Positions 1 to 12,993 are shown, numbered from the stretch's first letter. The stretch is 64,000 bases of DNA from Tiliqua scincoides (GCF_035046505.1 NC_089822.1:102866659-102930658), one strand, 5' to 3'. A program made the numbers and translations. The notes: generated from the letters alone by a model not told the origin.

Positions 1-3000
1 TTTCTCTCTCCTCATGTCCTGTTACCTGAGTTAGTGCCTTCCCACCTCCGTGCTCTGTCTGTCTTCTTGTCCCTTTACTACTTAATTGCTGGTTGCCTTC
101 CTTTACACCCGGCATCCTGGGATGTTCTCACCACAGCCATTGTTGAGCCACCTGGGGAGGTGTAAAGTGGAAGCTTGCAAGTTGCAGTTCTGGAGGAATT
201 GTATTGCATGTAGATTCTCTTTGTAGCCATAGGTAGTCACCCCTGAATCTTTTTCTGGGGCGCATCTAATTTGGGAGCTGTGTTTTGTCACCCTCTTCCC
301 TCCATTTGCTTGATCAGTGCCACCTATGAGGCCTGTGGCACCCTGGAAGTTCCTGAATCAAACTGAGGCCTTGAATTTAATGTTGGAGGTTCTAAAATGT
401 TGTTGTCCTGAAACCAGGATGCTGTTTGTCAGATGATGAGTGGTTCTGTAGCTAACAATCTGAATTCAGCAATTGCATTCCTGGCTCTTTGCCACCTGGA
501 AGCCAGGAATGCAAATGCTGCCTCCCACCCAACAGGAATTGCAGCAATGACATCACCACAATTACTTCCAGGTCAGGGTGGGTTTTTTTCACTTTTCTTA
601 AAAAGTGAAAGCCATGGTTGGTGCTTAGAGCAGCTGCCCATGAATTTTGCTTTAAAAAAAGAAAAAGTGGGTGGCACGGCTCTAAGTGACGTGCAATAGC
701 TTGGAGTACGCACTGCGGGGAGGAGCAGATGGTAGCATGTTACCACCACCATCCCAGAGTGTGCTGCCTGGACACTTGTCCTCACTGACCCCCCCCCCTC
801 CCGCCCCGGTACAGTAGTGGAATGCAGCAGAGTGCAGCTTTATGTCTGAAGTTTCATTGAACTATTCTCATGCCTGGTGCAGAACTACTTAGCTGCTGCT
901 ACATCATAAAAAACTAACCTTCCTCAAATATGCATGTTAACTTTTTAAAAAGATATTTGTGCCCTGCCTCATTCTTGAAAAGCCCAGGATGGCTACCACC
1001 ACAATCTTTTAAAATAGTAGCAGAAAATAAACAAATATGAAAGTGGAGCCTGCTGACAGAATCATGCTAGAAAATAACTGTTCAGACATGTGGAAGGTGA
1101 AAAGAAAGTGGGAACAAAGTTTTCACTTGGTACCTGAATGCTGTTGAGGGGGAGGGGGTGAGGTAGATCTCCTAGGCCAGGGAATTGCATAACCTGAGCA
1201 CTGTCATGGGGAAGACTCCCATATTCCCAAACACCTGCACATACATCACAGGTAGGACACTAGGCACAGCCTCTTTGGAAGACCTGAGTGGGTGGTCAGG
1301 ATTGTGTGGGAGGAGGCAGCTTCTGCTTTTGAGTATTCAGGTTCTGAGCTATTGTCCTACTGAGCCTCCCAGGTTAAGAAATGAGCAACTTGAGCACCCC
1401 TGAGTGCAACCAGCACAGATGGTTCGAGTGGAAGAGCTCACATTTCGAGACATGGACCCAAAAGGATAAAAGGAAAAGTGGATGGGGTATTGTGTGCATT
1501 GGCATGGGTGATATCCTGGGACAACATCCCAAACCCTTCCAGCAAAGGCAGTTCCCATAAACAGTAAAAGGATATGTATCTACATTTTAGTATTGGTGAT
1601 AATGCTGTAGCACCAGCACAGCACTTAAGGGTAGACCTGCACAATTTGTGACCTGTCAAACTGTACACAGCCCACAGCCTGATGTCCTGAAGCCTATCAG
1701 GAACTTGATAGTCCTCCTAGTCTTGCAGATCCTGTAGTTTTTCCAGGATGCAATGAGGCTGAGCTCTAGTATTGCCCATCTGGAAGTTATCAACCGTTAT
1801 TACTATGACTTTTTCAGGATCAGGTTATGAATGCATGCATTGTAGTTGTGGGCCAAGGATGAAACCCTATTGGGGATATTCATCTTTTCATGTTCTTTAA
1901 ACATTCTTGTGATGGTAGTCCTAAAATTATACATATTTGGGGAGAAGCGAAAACAGGAGACCAAGGACCCAATCCTATCCAACTTTCCAATGCTGATGCT
2001 GCTGTGCCTATGGGGTATGCACTGCTTCCAGTGTTGGGGAGGCAGTCGCAGAGGCCTCCTAAAAGTATGGGAACATTTATTCCCTTACCTCAGTCCTGCA
2101 TTGCGGCTACACCGGTGCTGGAAAGTTGGATAAAATTGGGCCCTAATTTAGCTACAGTGGCTGGTGGGCTGTGTGTCAACTTTCTGGGTCACAGGTTGTA
2201 CTTGTTAGTGTGCTCATATTTATGTAGAATATAGGTGAAAAGAAGGACTGGTCTGTAGTGACTCATCTGAGAAATGCATGCAGAACTAGGGAAAGGGCTG
2301 TGCCTCTCCAGCAACTGCTTGATGCCTACACAAGGGTGGCCACTTAAGATCTCTGAGTGCAGGCTCGTGTTGGCATTGACAGATGCATGGCAAGAGAGAA
2401 CACTGGTGTCATGTGGGCCATAGTCCCTGTCATGAATATGTGCAGTTTAGGCCTAGGTTAGCATGTGAAGCCTGAACCAAACTAAGTCAGTAACGGAGAA
2501 GTAGCTAGCAGTTCCTAGCTGCAAGAATGTGAGTAAACAAACAAAAAGATTGTTGTCTCTCCTTTGCTGGCCAGAAAGGACAGACAACAAGAATTACAAC
2601 CCATTGGAATGTTTAACACCTCAGTAGACTGAGGGGTGCCTGATCAAGTGGAATGGAATGCAGCCATGGATCTCCAGTTGGGAGGGGTAAGAACTAGGAG
2701 GGCTAGCAACCAGACCCACTCAGAGAAGGTTCTATCCTCAAAAGTTTCTGATTGGACAGTCTAAATAAGTATGAAGTCACCTCAGTACTATTAGCATAAG
2801 AAGATAATAATGAGTGCCCCAAGGGGTGTGTCAGGTTCTTCTTGGACAGAGTTTTTGGGTGCAACATCCTGCACGCTGTGAGCTCCATTGTCCACCATTG
2901 TCTGGCCTCACAGGTAGCCTGGAGCTAAAAGATCTACAAGAGAAGCTGACCCGGGTGAGAGTTAGGAATTAATAGAGAGAGCCAGCTAGCTTTATTATTT

Positions 3001-3450
3001 TATTGCTGATATGTTTCCTAGATGTTTATGCCTCTAGCATTTGCTGCCTTATGTAACCTTATGTTCTTGATAAACTAAAATCTCTTTTACCAAGTTGTTT
3101 CATTGTCTGTTGGGGACAAAGGTTCAGAATCCTGCCTAGCCGTTCAGCAAGCTACCAAGTGCTCATTGAGGTCTAGTAACTTGAGGACTGAAGCTTTAAT
3201 TGGAGAAAGCGCTCAGTGCCTGCAAGGGATAGAATTAAGCCTAGAGGGTCTCAGTGTCCCTGGACTGAGGCACTGGCACCTACAGGGTGATGGCAGTACT
3301 ACTGGACAGGGGGGCCTTGAGGGCTTTAGGGTTTGCGAACCAAGAACTCTGAGCACCCCAAACCCCCCTAAGTTTGCAACAGTCCCAGAAAGGGTTGGCC
3401 ACAAGTGCAGCTTTTTAAGGACACTTAACCCTTTTTCTTTCCCACTGCAG
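1..3450 (+). other. USP5 intron upstream of the first visible exon
   Basis: No exon matching the USP5 segment before the first UBA domain could be found here, so this is read as intron, with its 5' end outside the window. The acceptor is a good one: a pyrimidine tract and CAG ending at 3450. It contains one copy of the 180-bp MITE (1966-2144). The rest, including 2480-3430, shows nothing I can name. Confidence 0.7.
1966..2144. mobile_element. MITE family A (~180 bp, TIR CCCAATCCTA), copy 1
   Basis: The left end reads ACCCAATCCTATCCAACTTT and the right end is its near inverse (GTTGGATAAAATTGGGCCC). The interior has the shared core GGGTATGCACTGC, a GCAGTCGCAGAGGCC segment and CCTTACCTCAG found in six more copies in the window. 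No coding capacity. Confidence 0.75.
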
Positions 3451-6400
3451 CCCCCATGTTGGATGAGTCTGTGATTACCCAACTAGTGGAGATGGGTTTT
3501 CCAATGGATGCTTGCCGCAAAGCTGTGTATTACACTGGGAACAGTGGAGCTGAGGCTGCAATGAACTGGGTCATGTCACACATGGATGATCCAGGTATGT
3601 TGAAGGCATGGATCTCTGTACCTAGGGCATCACATTGCTCTTTCTGCCAACGTAGACCAAGATGGCAGCATCTTGAAGCCAACAATGTAGCTGTACTGAT
3701 GGATCATTATTTTTTTTAGCTCTGTTTTTTTTTCTTCTCTAGATTTTGCAAATCCTCTAGTTCTTCCAGGCTCCAGTGGTCCAGGCTCCACCATTACCTG
3801 TCCAGATCCCCCATCAGAAGATAGTGTGGCTACCATAGTCTCCATGGGCTTTTCAAGAGATCAAGCTATGAAGGCACTAAGGGCAACGGTGGGTCAAGGA
3901 TGGAAGTCTATTAGGTTGTTCCTTAAATTTTCCCCTTGGTGGTACCTTTTGAAGATGCAGGTGTGGGGATTTCCAGTGTTGTGAGTTTCCAACCTTTTGC
4001 CCACAGAATAACAGTCTTGAGCGGGCAGTGGACTGGATCTTCAGTCATATTGATGACCTTGATGCAGAGGCAGCCATGGACATCTCAGAGGGGCGTTCTG
4101 CAGCAGAGTCCATCTCTGAATCTGTTCCTGTGGGGCCCAAAGTGCGCGATGGACCTGGAAGTGAGTTTGAAAACCAGAGGGAGGCTTGGCTTTTGAATGT
4201 TTTTGGTTCCCAAACCCTTGCTGCAACTTGAACCCCTTTAGAAGCTTTTTAACAATTTTGCACAAGCTCCCATACCAGTGCTTCCCAAAATCTTTTACCA
4301 CCAGGACCCACTTTTTAAAACAACACTCTATCAGGAGTTACCTAGGTTTATGAGACTTTAAAAAAAAAGGATCCAGAAAAAAATATTTTAATTTACAAAT
4401 AATATTTGTATGTATTTGTTTGTTTAGTTACAAAAAACTTGATCCACTTCTCGTAATGAGGCAGCCCTAATAAACTTTGATGAATACTCTTCCTGTATTT
4501 ACACATGCTTGCAAACTGCAGGAACTGAGCTGTTTTCAGGGCGGTTAGCAGCTATCTGATTTTTTAATAGCCTCAGGGCTTGAGGCAATTAGTTAACTGA
4601 ACTTTCCATCACCTGTGTTCTCACTGGAGGCTCTGCTCAGCACTAGGTGACCCACCAGTGAGTTGTGACCCGTGTTTGGGAACCGCTGTTCTAGAGAGGA
4701 TTTCCCTGTTTCTAGCAAGGGATTGGTTTTGAAGGCCCATTCCAGCTCTGGGATGCCATGATTCTGTGAACTGTGGGAGAGGGCTCTGCCTAAAGGGCTC
4801 TGCCTATATGTGTCTGTCCTTTTTTTCTTTCAGAGTATCGGCTTTTTGCCTTCATCAGCCATATGGGCACTTCCACTATGTGTGGCCATTATGTCTGTCA
4901 TATCAAGAAAGATGGCAGGTAAGGGAGAAATGGGAACCTTGGGAGGCAGGAAGAGACCCTGAAAGAGCCTCTTGAGAAATATTTGCAGAACTGTAGTAGA
5001 ATAGATTTTGAAGGCAGGGGGACTGATTGTAACTCACAATGGTAGATTGACTACTGAAGAGTGCACTGTGGGCAACTTAGAGATCAGGAAACAGAGAGTG
5101 GGTGTCAATGTTTCACAATGGAGAGAGGTGAAAAGCAGTGTGCCCCAAGGGTCTGTCCTGGGACTGGTGCTTTTCAATCTCATCATAAATGACCTGGAGA
5201 CGGGTGAGCAGGGAGGTGGCAAAGTTTGCAGATGACACCAAACTTTTCAGAGTGGTGAAGACCAGATGTGATTGTGAGGAGCTCCAGAAGGATCTCTCCA
5301 AACTGGCAAAATGGGCAGCAAAATGGCAGATGCGTTTCAATGTCAGTAAGTGTAAAGTCATGCACATTGGGGCAAAAAATCAAAACTTCACATATAGTCT
5401 AATGGGTTCTGAGCTGTCTGTGACAGATCAGGAGAGAGATCTTGGGGTGGTGGTGGACAGGTCGATGAAAGTGTCGACCCAATGTGCGGCGGCAGTAAAG
5501 AAGGCCAATTCTATGCTTGGGATCATTAGGAAGGGTATTGAGAACAAAACGGCTAATATTATAATGCCATTGTACAAATTGATGGTAAGGCCACACCTGG
5601 AGTATTGCATCCAGTTCTGGTTGCCACATCTCAAAAAGGACATAGTGGAAATGGAAAAGGTGCAAAAGAGAGCAACTAAGATGATTACAGGGCTGGGGCA
5701 CCTTCCTTATGAGGAAAGGCTACGGCGTTTGGGCCTCTTCAGCCTAGAAAAGAGGCACCTGAGGGGGGACATGATTGAGACATACAAAATTATGCATGGG
5801 AAAGATAAAGTGGATAGAGAGATGCTCTTTACACTCTCACATAACACCAGAACCAGGGGACATCCACTAAAATTGAGTGTTGGGAGGGTTAGGACAGACA
5901 AAATAAAATATTTCTTTACTCAGCGTATGGTCGGTCTGTGGAACTCCTTGCCGCAGGATGTGGTGACGGCATCTGGCCTAGACGCCTTTAAAAGGGGATT
6001 GGACAAGTTTCTGGAGGAAAAATCCATTATGGGGTACAAGCCATGATGTGTATGCGCAACCTCCTGATTTTAGAAATGGGCTATGTCAGAATGCCAGATG
6101 CAAGGGAGGGCACCAGTATGAGGTCTCTTGTTATCTGGTGTGCTCCCTGGGGCATTTGGTGGGCCACTGTGAGATACAGGAAGCTGGACTAGATGGGCCT
6201 ATGGCCCGATCCTGTGGGGCTGTTCTTATGTTTTTATTTTGCATAATTTTGCATAATTTTGCATAATTCATAATTTTGCATAATTTATTTTCTTTCATAA
6301 CTAACAGGTGGGCCCTCTTTATCCGTGGGTTTGGAACCCGTGGATTTGACTCAGCATGGGTTTGGAACTTGTATTGGAGGGCCTCACCTGACCTCCTGGA

Positions 6401-7030
6401 TGTGACTGGAAACACCTTCCGGTCACGTCCAGGAAGTTTTCGTAGGCCTCCTAGAGACACTTCTGGTCTTCGCAAAAACCAGAAGTGCCTTTTTAAGGCC
6501 TTCTGAGTGGTCTCACAGGGCCTCAGACTACCTCCTAGATGTGGGAGATGGCCCCCCCACCGGAGGATTCAATTATTCACAGGTCTTAGTGTCGGGACCA
6601 CAGTCCTCTCCCTCCCCCCAAATAACATGGTCCAACTGTATTCTCTTCTGACCATTCTAAAGAGAGGTAAGAGCTAAGTAGGATACTGAAGCCCTGTCTT
6701 TTGATTCCTGGAAATTTTTTTCTCAGCTCTTCCCTCTTGCTTCTGAGTTTTCACCAGTCATTCACTTTCAAGTGTATCTTTGCAGCCATAAAGACTAGGA
6801 ACTTGCTTTAAAAAAAAAAAAGCAATTATGTGTGCAAGACTATATTCTGTGCTGCTTCTGCAGAATTGCTTCATAGTATTGCTGACCATAGATTCTTGGT
6901 CTCTCTCCTATGGCTCTCTTTTTTTTCCTCCCCAAGATGGGTGATCTATAATGACCAGAAAGTCTGCGCCTCTGAGAAGCCTCCCAAGGATCTTGGTTAC
7001 ATCTACTTCTACCAGCGAATTCCCAGTTAG
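3451..7030 (+). CDS. USP5: Ubiquitin carboxyl-terminal hydrolase 5 (isopeptidase T), last five coding exons
   Basis: USP5 is a cysteine protease that takes apart unanchored polyubiquitin chains in cytosol and nucleus. Exons seen: 3451-3594, 3743-3888, 4007-4160, 4834-4918 and 6937-7030 (stop TAG 7028-7030), all with AG/GT borders and matching phases (1, 0, 1, 0 at codon level as the frame demands). Together they encode about 206 residues that follow the human C-terminus closely. The first exon holds one UBA domain ([19 protein letters not shown]), the second and third the other UBA ([17 protein letters not shown], then [15 protein letters not shown]). The fourth has the catalytic-His segment [10 protein letters not shown] of the USP fold, and the fifth ends [11 protein letters not shown]. 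Upstream exons (zinc-finger UBP, catalytic Cys box) are outside the window. Intron 4161-4833 carries a hAT element and 4919-6936 a CR1 and a pogo-like element. Identity is very secure from sequence and from the neighbouring TPI1. Confidence 0.97.
4276..4688. mobile_element. hAT-type non-autonomous DNA transposon in USP5 intron
   Basis: Starts CAGTGCTTCCCAAAAT and ends TTTGGGAACCGCTG, inverse of one another and typical of hAT ends. The interior has the frequent hAT phrase GACCCACTTTTTAAA near the left end and GTGACCC near the right. The 8-bp flanks no longer match, so it is probably old. Confidence 0.7.
5085..6236 (+). mobile_element. CR1 LINE, 5'-truncated, in the last USP5 intron
   Basis: An open frame to 6046 encodes the C-terminal half of a CR1 reverse transcriptase: [13 protein letters not shown], then [14 protein letters not shown] (the FADD active-site box, reached after a small frame change near 5205), [32 protein letters not shown] and [20 protein letters not shown]. 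The 3' UTR ends with the CR1-like GCTGGACTAGATGGGCC and a TTCTTATG tail. Sequence before about 5085 no longer aligns with the other copies, so this is the truncation point. It is somewhat more diverged than the copies at 14 and 30 kb. Confidence 0.93.
6234..6290. repeat. Tandem TTTTGCATAA repeat after the CR1 tail
   Basis: About five copies of a 10-bp unit, TTTTGCATAA with small variations, directly follow the TTATG tail of the CR1 copy and lie before a pogo-like element. Confidence 0.8.
6305..6638. mobile_element. pogo-like (Tigger-type) non-autonomous element
   Basis: Left end CAGGTGGGCCCTCTTTATCC with GTGGGTTTGGAACCCGTGGA, right end GGTCCAACTG followed by TA. The ATCCGTGGGTTTGG phrase is characteristic of pogo-like MITEs in vertebrates; two more occur at 22610 and 46782. 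No transposase frame. Confidence 0.6.
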
Positions 7031-7835
7031 GACCATCTCCTGCTGGGTGTGGTGCGGGAGGAAGCAAATGGCAGGTGGAGGGGAAATGGCGGTGATGAAT
7101 GCGAAGAAGAGGGCCGACTCTCAACTCTTGTGTGTCTGTGTGCCACTGCTGCAGCCCCAGAGGCAGAATTCCTCCATATAGAAGCTGAGGTCTGGAGCCC
7201 CTGTGGACACTGGTGGGTGGGTGGTGGGTGGATTTGAACCTCTGTGTATAAGAAAGGGAAAAAGTTTCTCACTGAACCCGTCACCCAGGGAAATATCCAC
7301 ACAAACTACTATGTTGCTTCTGATGTAAGTATGATCTGCTTGGTCAGTTTGGAAAAGGGGCAGGGGAGGGAGGGAGGGAGCACTTGGCTATGTGTGGCTT
7401 TATGTTCCATATAAAGTGGGTATTTTCCTCTTCTCCCCTCCCCCCATGGAATTGTGCAGGAAATAATCTGGGCCATAATGTAGCACCTGTTCTTCATGTG
7501 CCCTGTAAATGCCAAAACACAAAGGATCAAATAAAAAACCTTCTACCCCCCCAGCAACAGTTGGTTCATATTGCTTCCCATCCTTTCTGTTTTTGAAGCT
7601 TAACCGTGCACATTGCAGCAAGATTCTTAGGCTACAAACAGGCCTCAAGTTCTGGAGCAGAAGTAACAAAATAGTATCTTGGGTCTTCAGGGGTTACTGG
7701 TAACGAGCATGTCTTCTGCCTTTAGCAGGAATCCACTGAAATCTTCTCGGCCTTTGCCATTTGTGAATGCCCAGGCAGTCTTGCCCAGTTCCTCTGCCTA
7801 TTTAGGGAACCAGTAAATAAAGTTGTTTAGGTGCA
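7031..7835 (+). terminator. USP5 3' UTR with two candidate poly(A) signals
   Basis: AATAAA occurs at 7530-7535 and at 7816-7821. The second is followed at once by a GT-rich stretch, as expected for a cleavage site, so the 3' UTR probably ends near 7840; the first could give a shorter form. No other open frame in this stretch looks coding. Confidence 0.5.
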
Positions 7836-9328
7836 AGCTAACTTTGCTCTGCTGCCAGAATTCATGAGCTCTGGCAGAGTCTGACCCATGAGGTTGCCTC
7901 TTCATCCAACTTACTGTTTTCATCTTCCTCTCTGTTTCTTTTGGCGGGGCCTCCACCTTGCACTCAGTGTAGGACAATCTATCAGTAAGGGGCAGTAGGT
8001 AAGTCTTTTTCTAGTACTTCAGAAGAGACTTCTGGTGGGTCGGGTTTGTTCATTTTGTGCTCATAGTTATACAGACTAATTCTGCATACAGGTGCACATT
8101 TTATTCTGAATTTGGTAGGTAACTTTTGTGGATGCTTCTGAAGAAGTAGACATGCTGATGATGGAAAATGAGTGATCGTGCAACACAATCAGAGGGAACA
8201 AGGGACCGCTTTCTTCAGGCATTCCCCAGTAAACTGGCTTAGGATTGAAGCCTTTATTATTAGCATTAGCAAGGCAGGGAGGTTTGACAGGGAGTGACAA
8301 CTAGTTGCATGGTAAACAGAAATATATTTGAAATATTGTTTGTCTTGTAAGACTAGGAATTTACTGTTTATTTAAAAAAAAGTTCTCAGTAATCAATTCT
8401 GCATTGGATAACAAGAGATTCCATACATGTGGAATCGCAGACCTGGGTTGAATGCATATAAAGATAATGCTGTGGGTGGGAATCTGAGGAAAAGATTGTT
8501 GATTTGAGCAACAATCTGTATCAATCAGTAATCAAAGTGTAGTTCCTGATATATTTTAATAACTTTCAGGTTCTATGAATATATCCCTACCAAGCCTACC
8601 GGGCTTTCTTTCACCTTTCTGTCAACACCTCCTCCTGGTTCCTTTTTTCCTGACATTTCTCCATACAAATAAGTGGCAAAAGCCATCCAAGGGCACCCAT
8701 TTCTTTTGCAGTGTTCTATTTGTTTCTTGATTATATCATATACTCCTAAAGTTCCTGCCACTCTTACCTCCAAGGCCCAGCTCCTGCCTTGATTGAGTTT
8801 TATGAGCTCCTGAGTTAAGAGCTGTCAATCAGCACAACTGCAGGGTGGAAGCTGTCCTGTGATGGTGTTTGATGGAGTTTGATGTCTTGCCTATAAACTG
8901 GCAGTCTTGTCCACAGCATCTGTCTTTGCCAGAGCAGCTTTCACTTGGCTCAGCCAAGCTACTGAAGAAAGATAACGTAGGTCCTAGGCTAATGCACTAA
9001 AGGTCTCAAGCAAGTTTCCCACATCATGGCTGTTCTGACAGATGTGTCCCTTATAGCAAGGCCCATAGCCTACAACATGGTGGCCCAAAAGAATCTGTGC
9101 TTGCACATCTTAGCTAAGGCTAAGAATTTCCTGCAGGATATTTGACACTGTTAGAAGCACAGAAGCATCTTAAATAGTTGAAATATGTGATAAACGTGAT
9201 TGTCAGATATACAAAAATAAACACTTGGGAGTCGCTTCACATTTATTTTCTCCATTATAATTTAGCTTCCAGGTTCCAAACAAAATGCATGGTTTCCTTT
9301 TCCACAGAATTTGGAACTATGTGTGTAA

Positions 9329-9505
9329 GGCCCAAATCCTAACCAAGTTTCCAGCACTGACATAGTTGTGCCAATGGGGCATGCGCTGCATCTTGCAGTT
9401 GTGTGGCAGTCATGGCCACCTCAAGGTAAGGGAATGTTTACTCCCTTACTTTGGAGCTGCATTGGCCTTACCTCAATGTGGGAAAGTTGGTTAGGATTGC
9501 ACCCT
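9329..9505. mobile_element. MITE family A, copy 2
   Basis: Left end GGCCCAAATCCTAACCAAG, right end GGTTAGGATTGCACCC. Same interior order as copy 1 (GGGGCATGCGCTGCATC, CAGTCATGGCC, CCCTTACTTTGG). It ends only 2 bp before the next copy. Confidence 0.8.
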
Positions 9506-9507
9506 GA

Positions 9508-9687
9508 GGGCCCAATCCTATCCAGTTTTCCAGGCCTGGTGTAGCTGTGCCAATGGAGTGTGAGCTGCATCCTAAAGTGGGGAGGCAGTCACAGAGGCCA
9601 CCTCAAGGTATGGGAACATTCATTCCATTACCTTGGGGTTGCATTTCAGTTGCACCCAGTGCTGAGATGTTAGATAGGATTGGGCCC
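9508..9687. mobile_element. MITE family A, copy 3
   Basis: Left end GGGCCCAATCCTATCC, right end GATAGGATTGGGCCC, nearly perfect inverse. Lies directly after copy 2, so the pair forms a tandem of the same element in the same orientation. Confidence 0.82.
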
Positions 9688-10111
9688 TTAGTGATTTAAG
9701 ACTTTCTATCAAAGGGGCTGTTGGTACATAAAAGTCATAGCAGTGGGGCAGCTTGTACTTGATGTGCAAAATAAAACCCAGGCAATTCAAACTGAAGAAA
9801 AATGCACATTTGCATAATCTTCTGTCTGGTTTAGCAATGTTTACTTCTTCTTCTTTTTGCATAATTTTGTTTTGTGAATCAGAAGGTGGGGCAATGAGCT
9901 TCACAGGCCATTAGAACCTTCTGCTTTCCTCACTTTAAATCTGTTGAGATTTCAGCAGGTTTATTGCCTGCAACCATTCATTCAAACACACCTTTGCAGT
10001 CATAAAGCCTAGGAACTTGCTCTCCCAAAGTGTGCCACACATGCACAGCTTTGACAGTTATTAGTGAATTATTCAGACTAAAGGGGGGGGGAGAGAGATT
10101 GCTGGTCATTA

Positions 10112-10439
10112 CAGTGTTTCTCAAAAATTGTTCTCTGCTGTACCACTTCATATGTTTCACCTACGAAGAAATACCACTGGAAGTAACAATTGATGGTGTC
10201 ATAGCCAGTTACTTCTGGGTTGGAAGGCCAGATTTAATGCAATGTGGCTTGGGGTGGATGGGAGGGCTTTTTTGAGCATGGAAAAGCATGCTTTGGAGCT
10301 CTGCCTACCACAGAACCTACTGCTCTTTGTCGCATTGTGTTCCTGGTCTTGCTGCTGGGTAGCAGGGGTCCCACAAGTACCACCAGACACCACCTCAAGT
10401 ACCACTGGTGGTACCTGAACCACTGGTTGAGAAACACTG
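10112..10439. mobile_element. hAT-type MITE
   Basis: Left end CAGTGTTTCTCAAAAATTG, right end TGGTTGAGAAACACTG; 13 or so terminal bases are inverse matches. The interior is typical: GTACCACTT near the left, AAGTACCACTGGTGGTACCTG near the right. No clear 8-bp duplication remains, though both flanks carry CATTA. Confidence 0.8.
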
Positions 10440-12541
10440 CATTAGAATGTTTATTTTATGTTTCCATTTTTGTCCCGCCTTGCCCTAAAACTCTTAAGGC
10501 AGTTAATAGTAAATATACAAACACAGAAATGATAACAATTTAAAAAAACAAAACTACTCTGATGACAAAGCAACCAGAAGTTCAGCATCAGGCACAAACC
10601 ATTCTCAGGCAATTTTTGCCCCCTGGTGAAACAAGTGTGCCTTGAATACCCCAATAAAGATAGAAGGGGGGGGCATTGGGATTAGAGTGATATGTTCTTG
10701 TATGGTCCCCATGAACCATCTGGCTAAGGCATTCTGTAGTTTGAGACATACAAGCCAAAGTTTTTTTAAATGTCAATCATGAAATCTTATGGATAGACGG
10801 TTTTATTCTGTGGGGGGCATTGTTTTGATTTTTGTAGTCAATGTTCAAAGCAGGGCTCCCCCCCTTTTTTGTCTTTACAAGTACCACTGCTTCTAGGGAT
10901 AGCTGCTGGGTGTGGGAGAGGACAGCTCACCACACAATCACGGCTGCAGCAATGGAAGAACTTCTCTTGTCTCTCAGCTGCATCATTCTTCCCACAACCT
11001 ACACAACTTGTGATGGGTGAAATCTGCACTGTCAGCCATCTCCACCTCTGGTGACGTTGAGTCAGGTAGAGCCCTGGGACACAGCAGTATTTCACATACA
11101 CATAGAGTAAGGCCCAAGGCTACATGTTCGACACATGATGGTGCAAATCAGGCCTTTTACACTCATGTAACAGCTGTGTGGGGCCCACACCTTGGATCAA
11201 GATCACAGCATGGAGATAATGTTTCACTGTTTATCTCCATGCCATGTTTGCACTGAAAATCATGCCCTGAAGTTACTAGTTGACCCCTAAAGTGTTCCTA
11301 GCTATAATGGCACTTCTAAGGATTAACTAGCTGCCTTGGGGATGTGATTTTCATCAAGTAAACTCTACAAAGGCAAAAGGTTAAACACCCTCTATCTCTA
11401 CTGCAGCCCTGCTCCAAGCTGTGCTGACTCTCAAGCTCTGGGGCAGAGTATTATTAATAAACATTTCTATATTGCTTTTTAACAAAAAAAAAAGTTTGCA
11501 AAGCAGTTTACACAGCAAAACAAATCAAGAAATGGCTGTATCTCTATAGATATAAATATAGTGAGATTTCTGCAAAGACCAGCTTTATCAAAAAAAACTC
11601 TTCTGAGGGTAGTTGGCTGTTTGTATTGTGTGCATGATATGAGCGGAGCCTTATACTCCTGGGCCATTCACCATCTCCAGTTATTGTCAGGTACTAAAGT
11701 ACAGAGGTGAGAGTGCTGTGATAGTTGCAACAGAAGTAGCCAATCTTCTGTACTCTGATTTAGCAGAGAAGGGGGTAGGGGAAGTTGGGGGTTTCTGGGT
11801 ATTTTTTTGCTCTGTTGATTTCTGTAGGTGCATTTAGACTTAGCTAGCAGAAAGGTTGGCACACTGTTATGCTGACATTGGGGTGTGCCTATCAGCTGGA
11901 GGGGGTCTAGCTCCTCCTATGGCTCTGTTCTCTTTTGGAGATTAGGCAGCTAGACTTGAGGCAGTGTTGGAGTGAAATCATGGCATATCGTATAACAAAT
12001 TTATACCAGCATGCAAGGACTTGTGGTGTGTCTGAGAACATTTTTAAAATAATATATTGAATAAAGGATTGGCAGTAGGACTTGCTCTAAGGCCAGTGCC
12101 ACAGTCCCTGCCTGTCCCCCCATGGCCTTCGCTTTGCTTACACTACTTCCTGTGCAAGCCAATGTGTGACTTCTCAAAAATAAGACCCACTGAGTTGAAC
12201 GGGGCTTTCTAGGTTCATGATGTGGACTGGTGTGGAAGAATGGGTGACTCCACACCAGGCTAGGAGGCAGGGAGGAGGGGAATCTTCTTGTGCAGTTTCC
12301 AGCCATTGGCAGCCACAGTTTCCAAGAGGAATCCCATGAATGACTTTTACCCAGGTCAGCAGGGAGCTGTTTTTGGACACTCCTGCTGTCACTCTGGTGC
12401 AGCAGCAGCTTTTCCATCCACAATCTGAAAAGATTCATCTTTATTATGCTTTATTCCACGTGCTGGTCATACAAATAGCCTTAAACACATCCACACCCCA
12501 TGTTTTGCAGCCTTCCCTGGCTTTTCTAGCATTCCTAGAGC

Positions 12542-12993
12542 CCCCATTTGATGCCTGTCTACTCAGGAGTAAGTTCCATAATAGTCAATGGGGCTTCCTC
12601 CCAGAAAAGTGAGGATGGGATTGCAAACCTCAAACATTTGCAAGCCTCTTGACTTTCTGTGCCTCAAACGCTTCAAATTTGCAAGCCTATTTACAAGCCT
12701 CAAACATTTGCAATAATTATAATAATCCCTTCGATTTTATTCATCTGCTGTGCTTTCTTTATTATATTTCTCTAACTGCTTGTTGAACACCCAAAAAGCA
12801 CAGGAGCTACAGCCCGAGCATAAGCATGTCTACTCAGAAGTAAGTCCCATTATAGTCAATGAGGCTTACTCCCAGGTAAGTGTGCACAGGATTGCAGCTT
12901 TGGAGCCCAATCCCATGCGTGACTACTCAGAAGTAAGTCCTATTATAGTCCATGAGGCTTCCTCCCAGGTAAGTGTGCACAGGATTGCAGCCC
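12542..12993. mobile_element. Cluster of three ~85-bp MITE family B copies upstream of TPI1
   Basis: Three copies at about 12545-12626, 12824-12895 and 12902-12993 share CTACTCAGAAGTAAGTCC, CAATGGGGCTT(A/C)CTCCCA and GGATTGCA. A full copy starts CCAATCCTATGCATG and ends TAGGATTGCAGCC, so the ends are inverse. The second and third each contain CCCAGGTAAGTGTGCACAGG, which includes a consensus 5' splice site. The last copy ends only about 95 bp before the TPI1 CRE. Confidence 0.8.

Larger units (their letters stand above)
7840..12540. other. USP5-TPI1 intergenic spacer
   Basis: No gene seen. It holds two adjacent MITE family A copies (9329-9687) and a hAT element (10112-10439). L2-like 3' UTR phrases around 10445-10555 and 11445-11560 are too weak for separate calls. 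The rest is unique sequence without any long frame that looks coding. Confidence 0.6.

Noticed and set aside
2480-3430. Stretch with some features of a solitary LTR
   Set aside because: No matching pair of ends or flanking duplication could be defined, and no internal retroviral sequence is seen; too weak to call.
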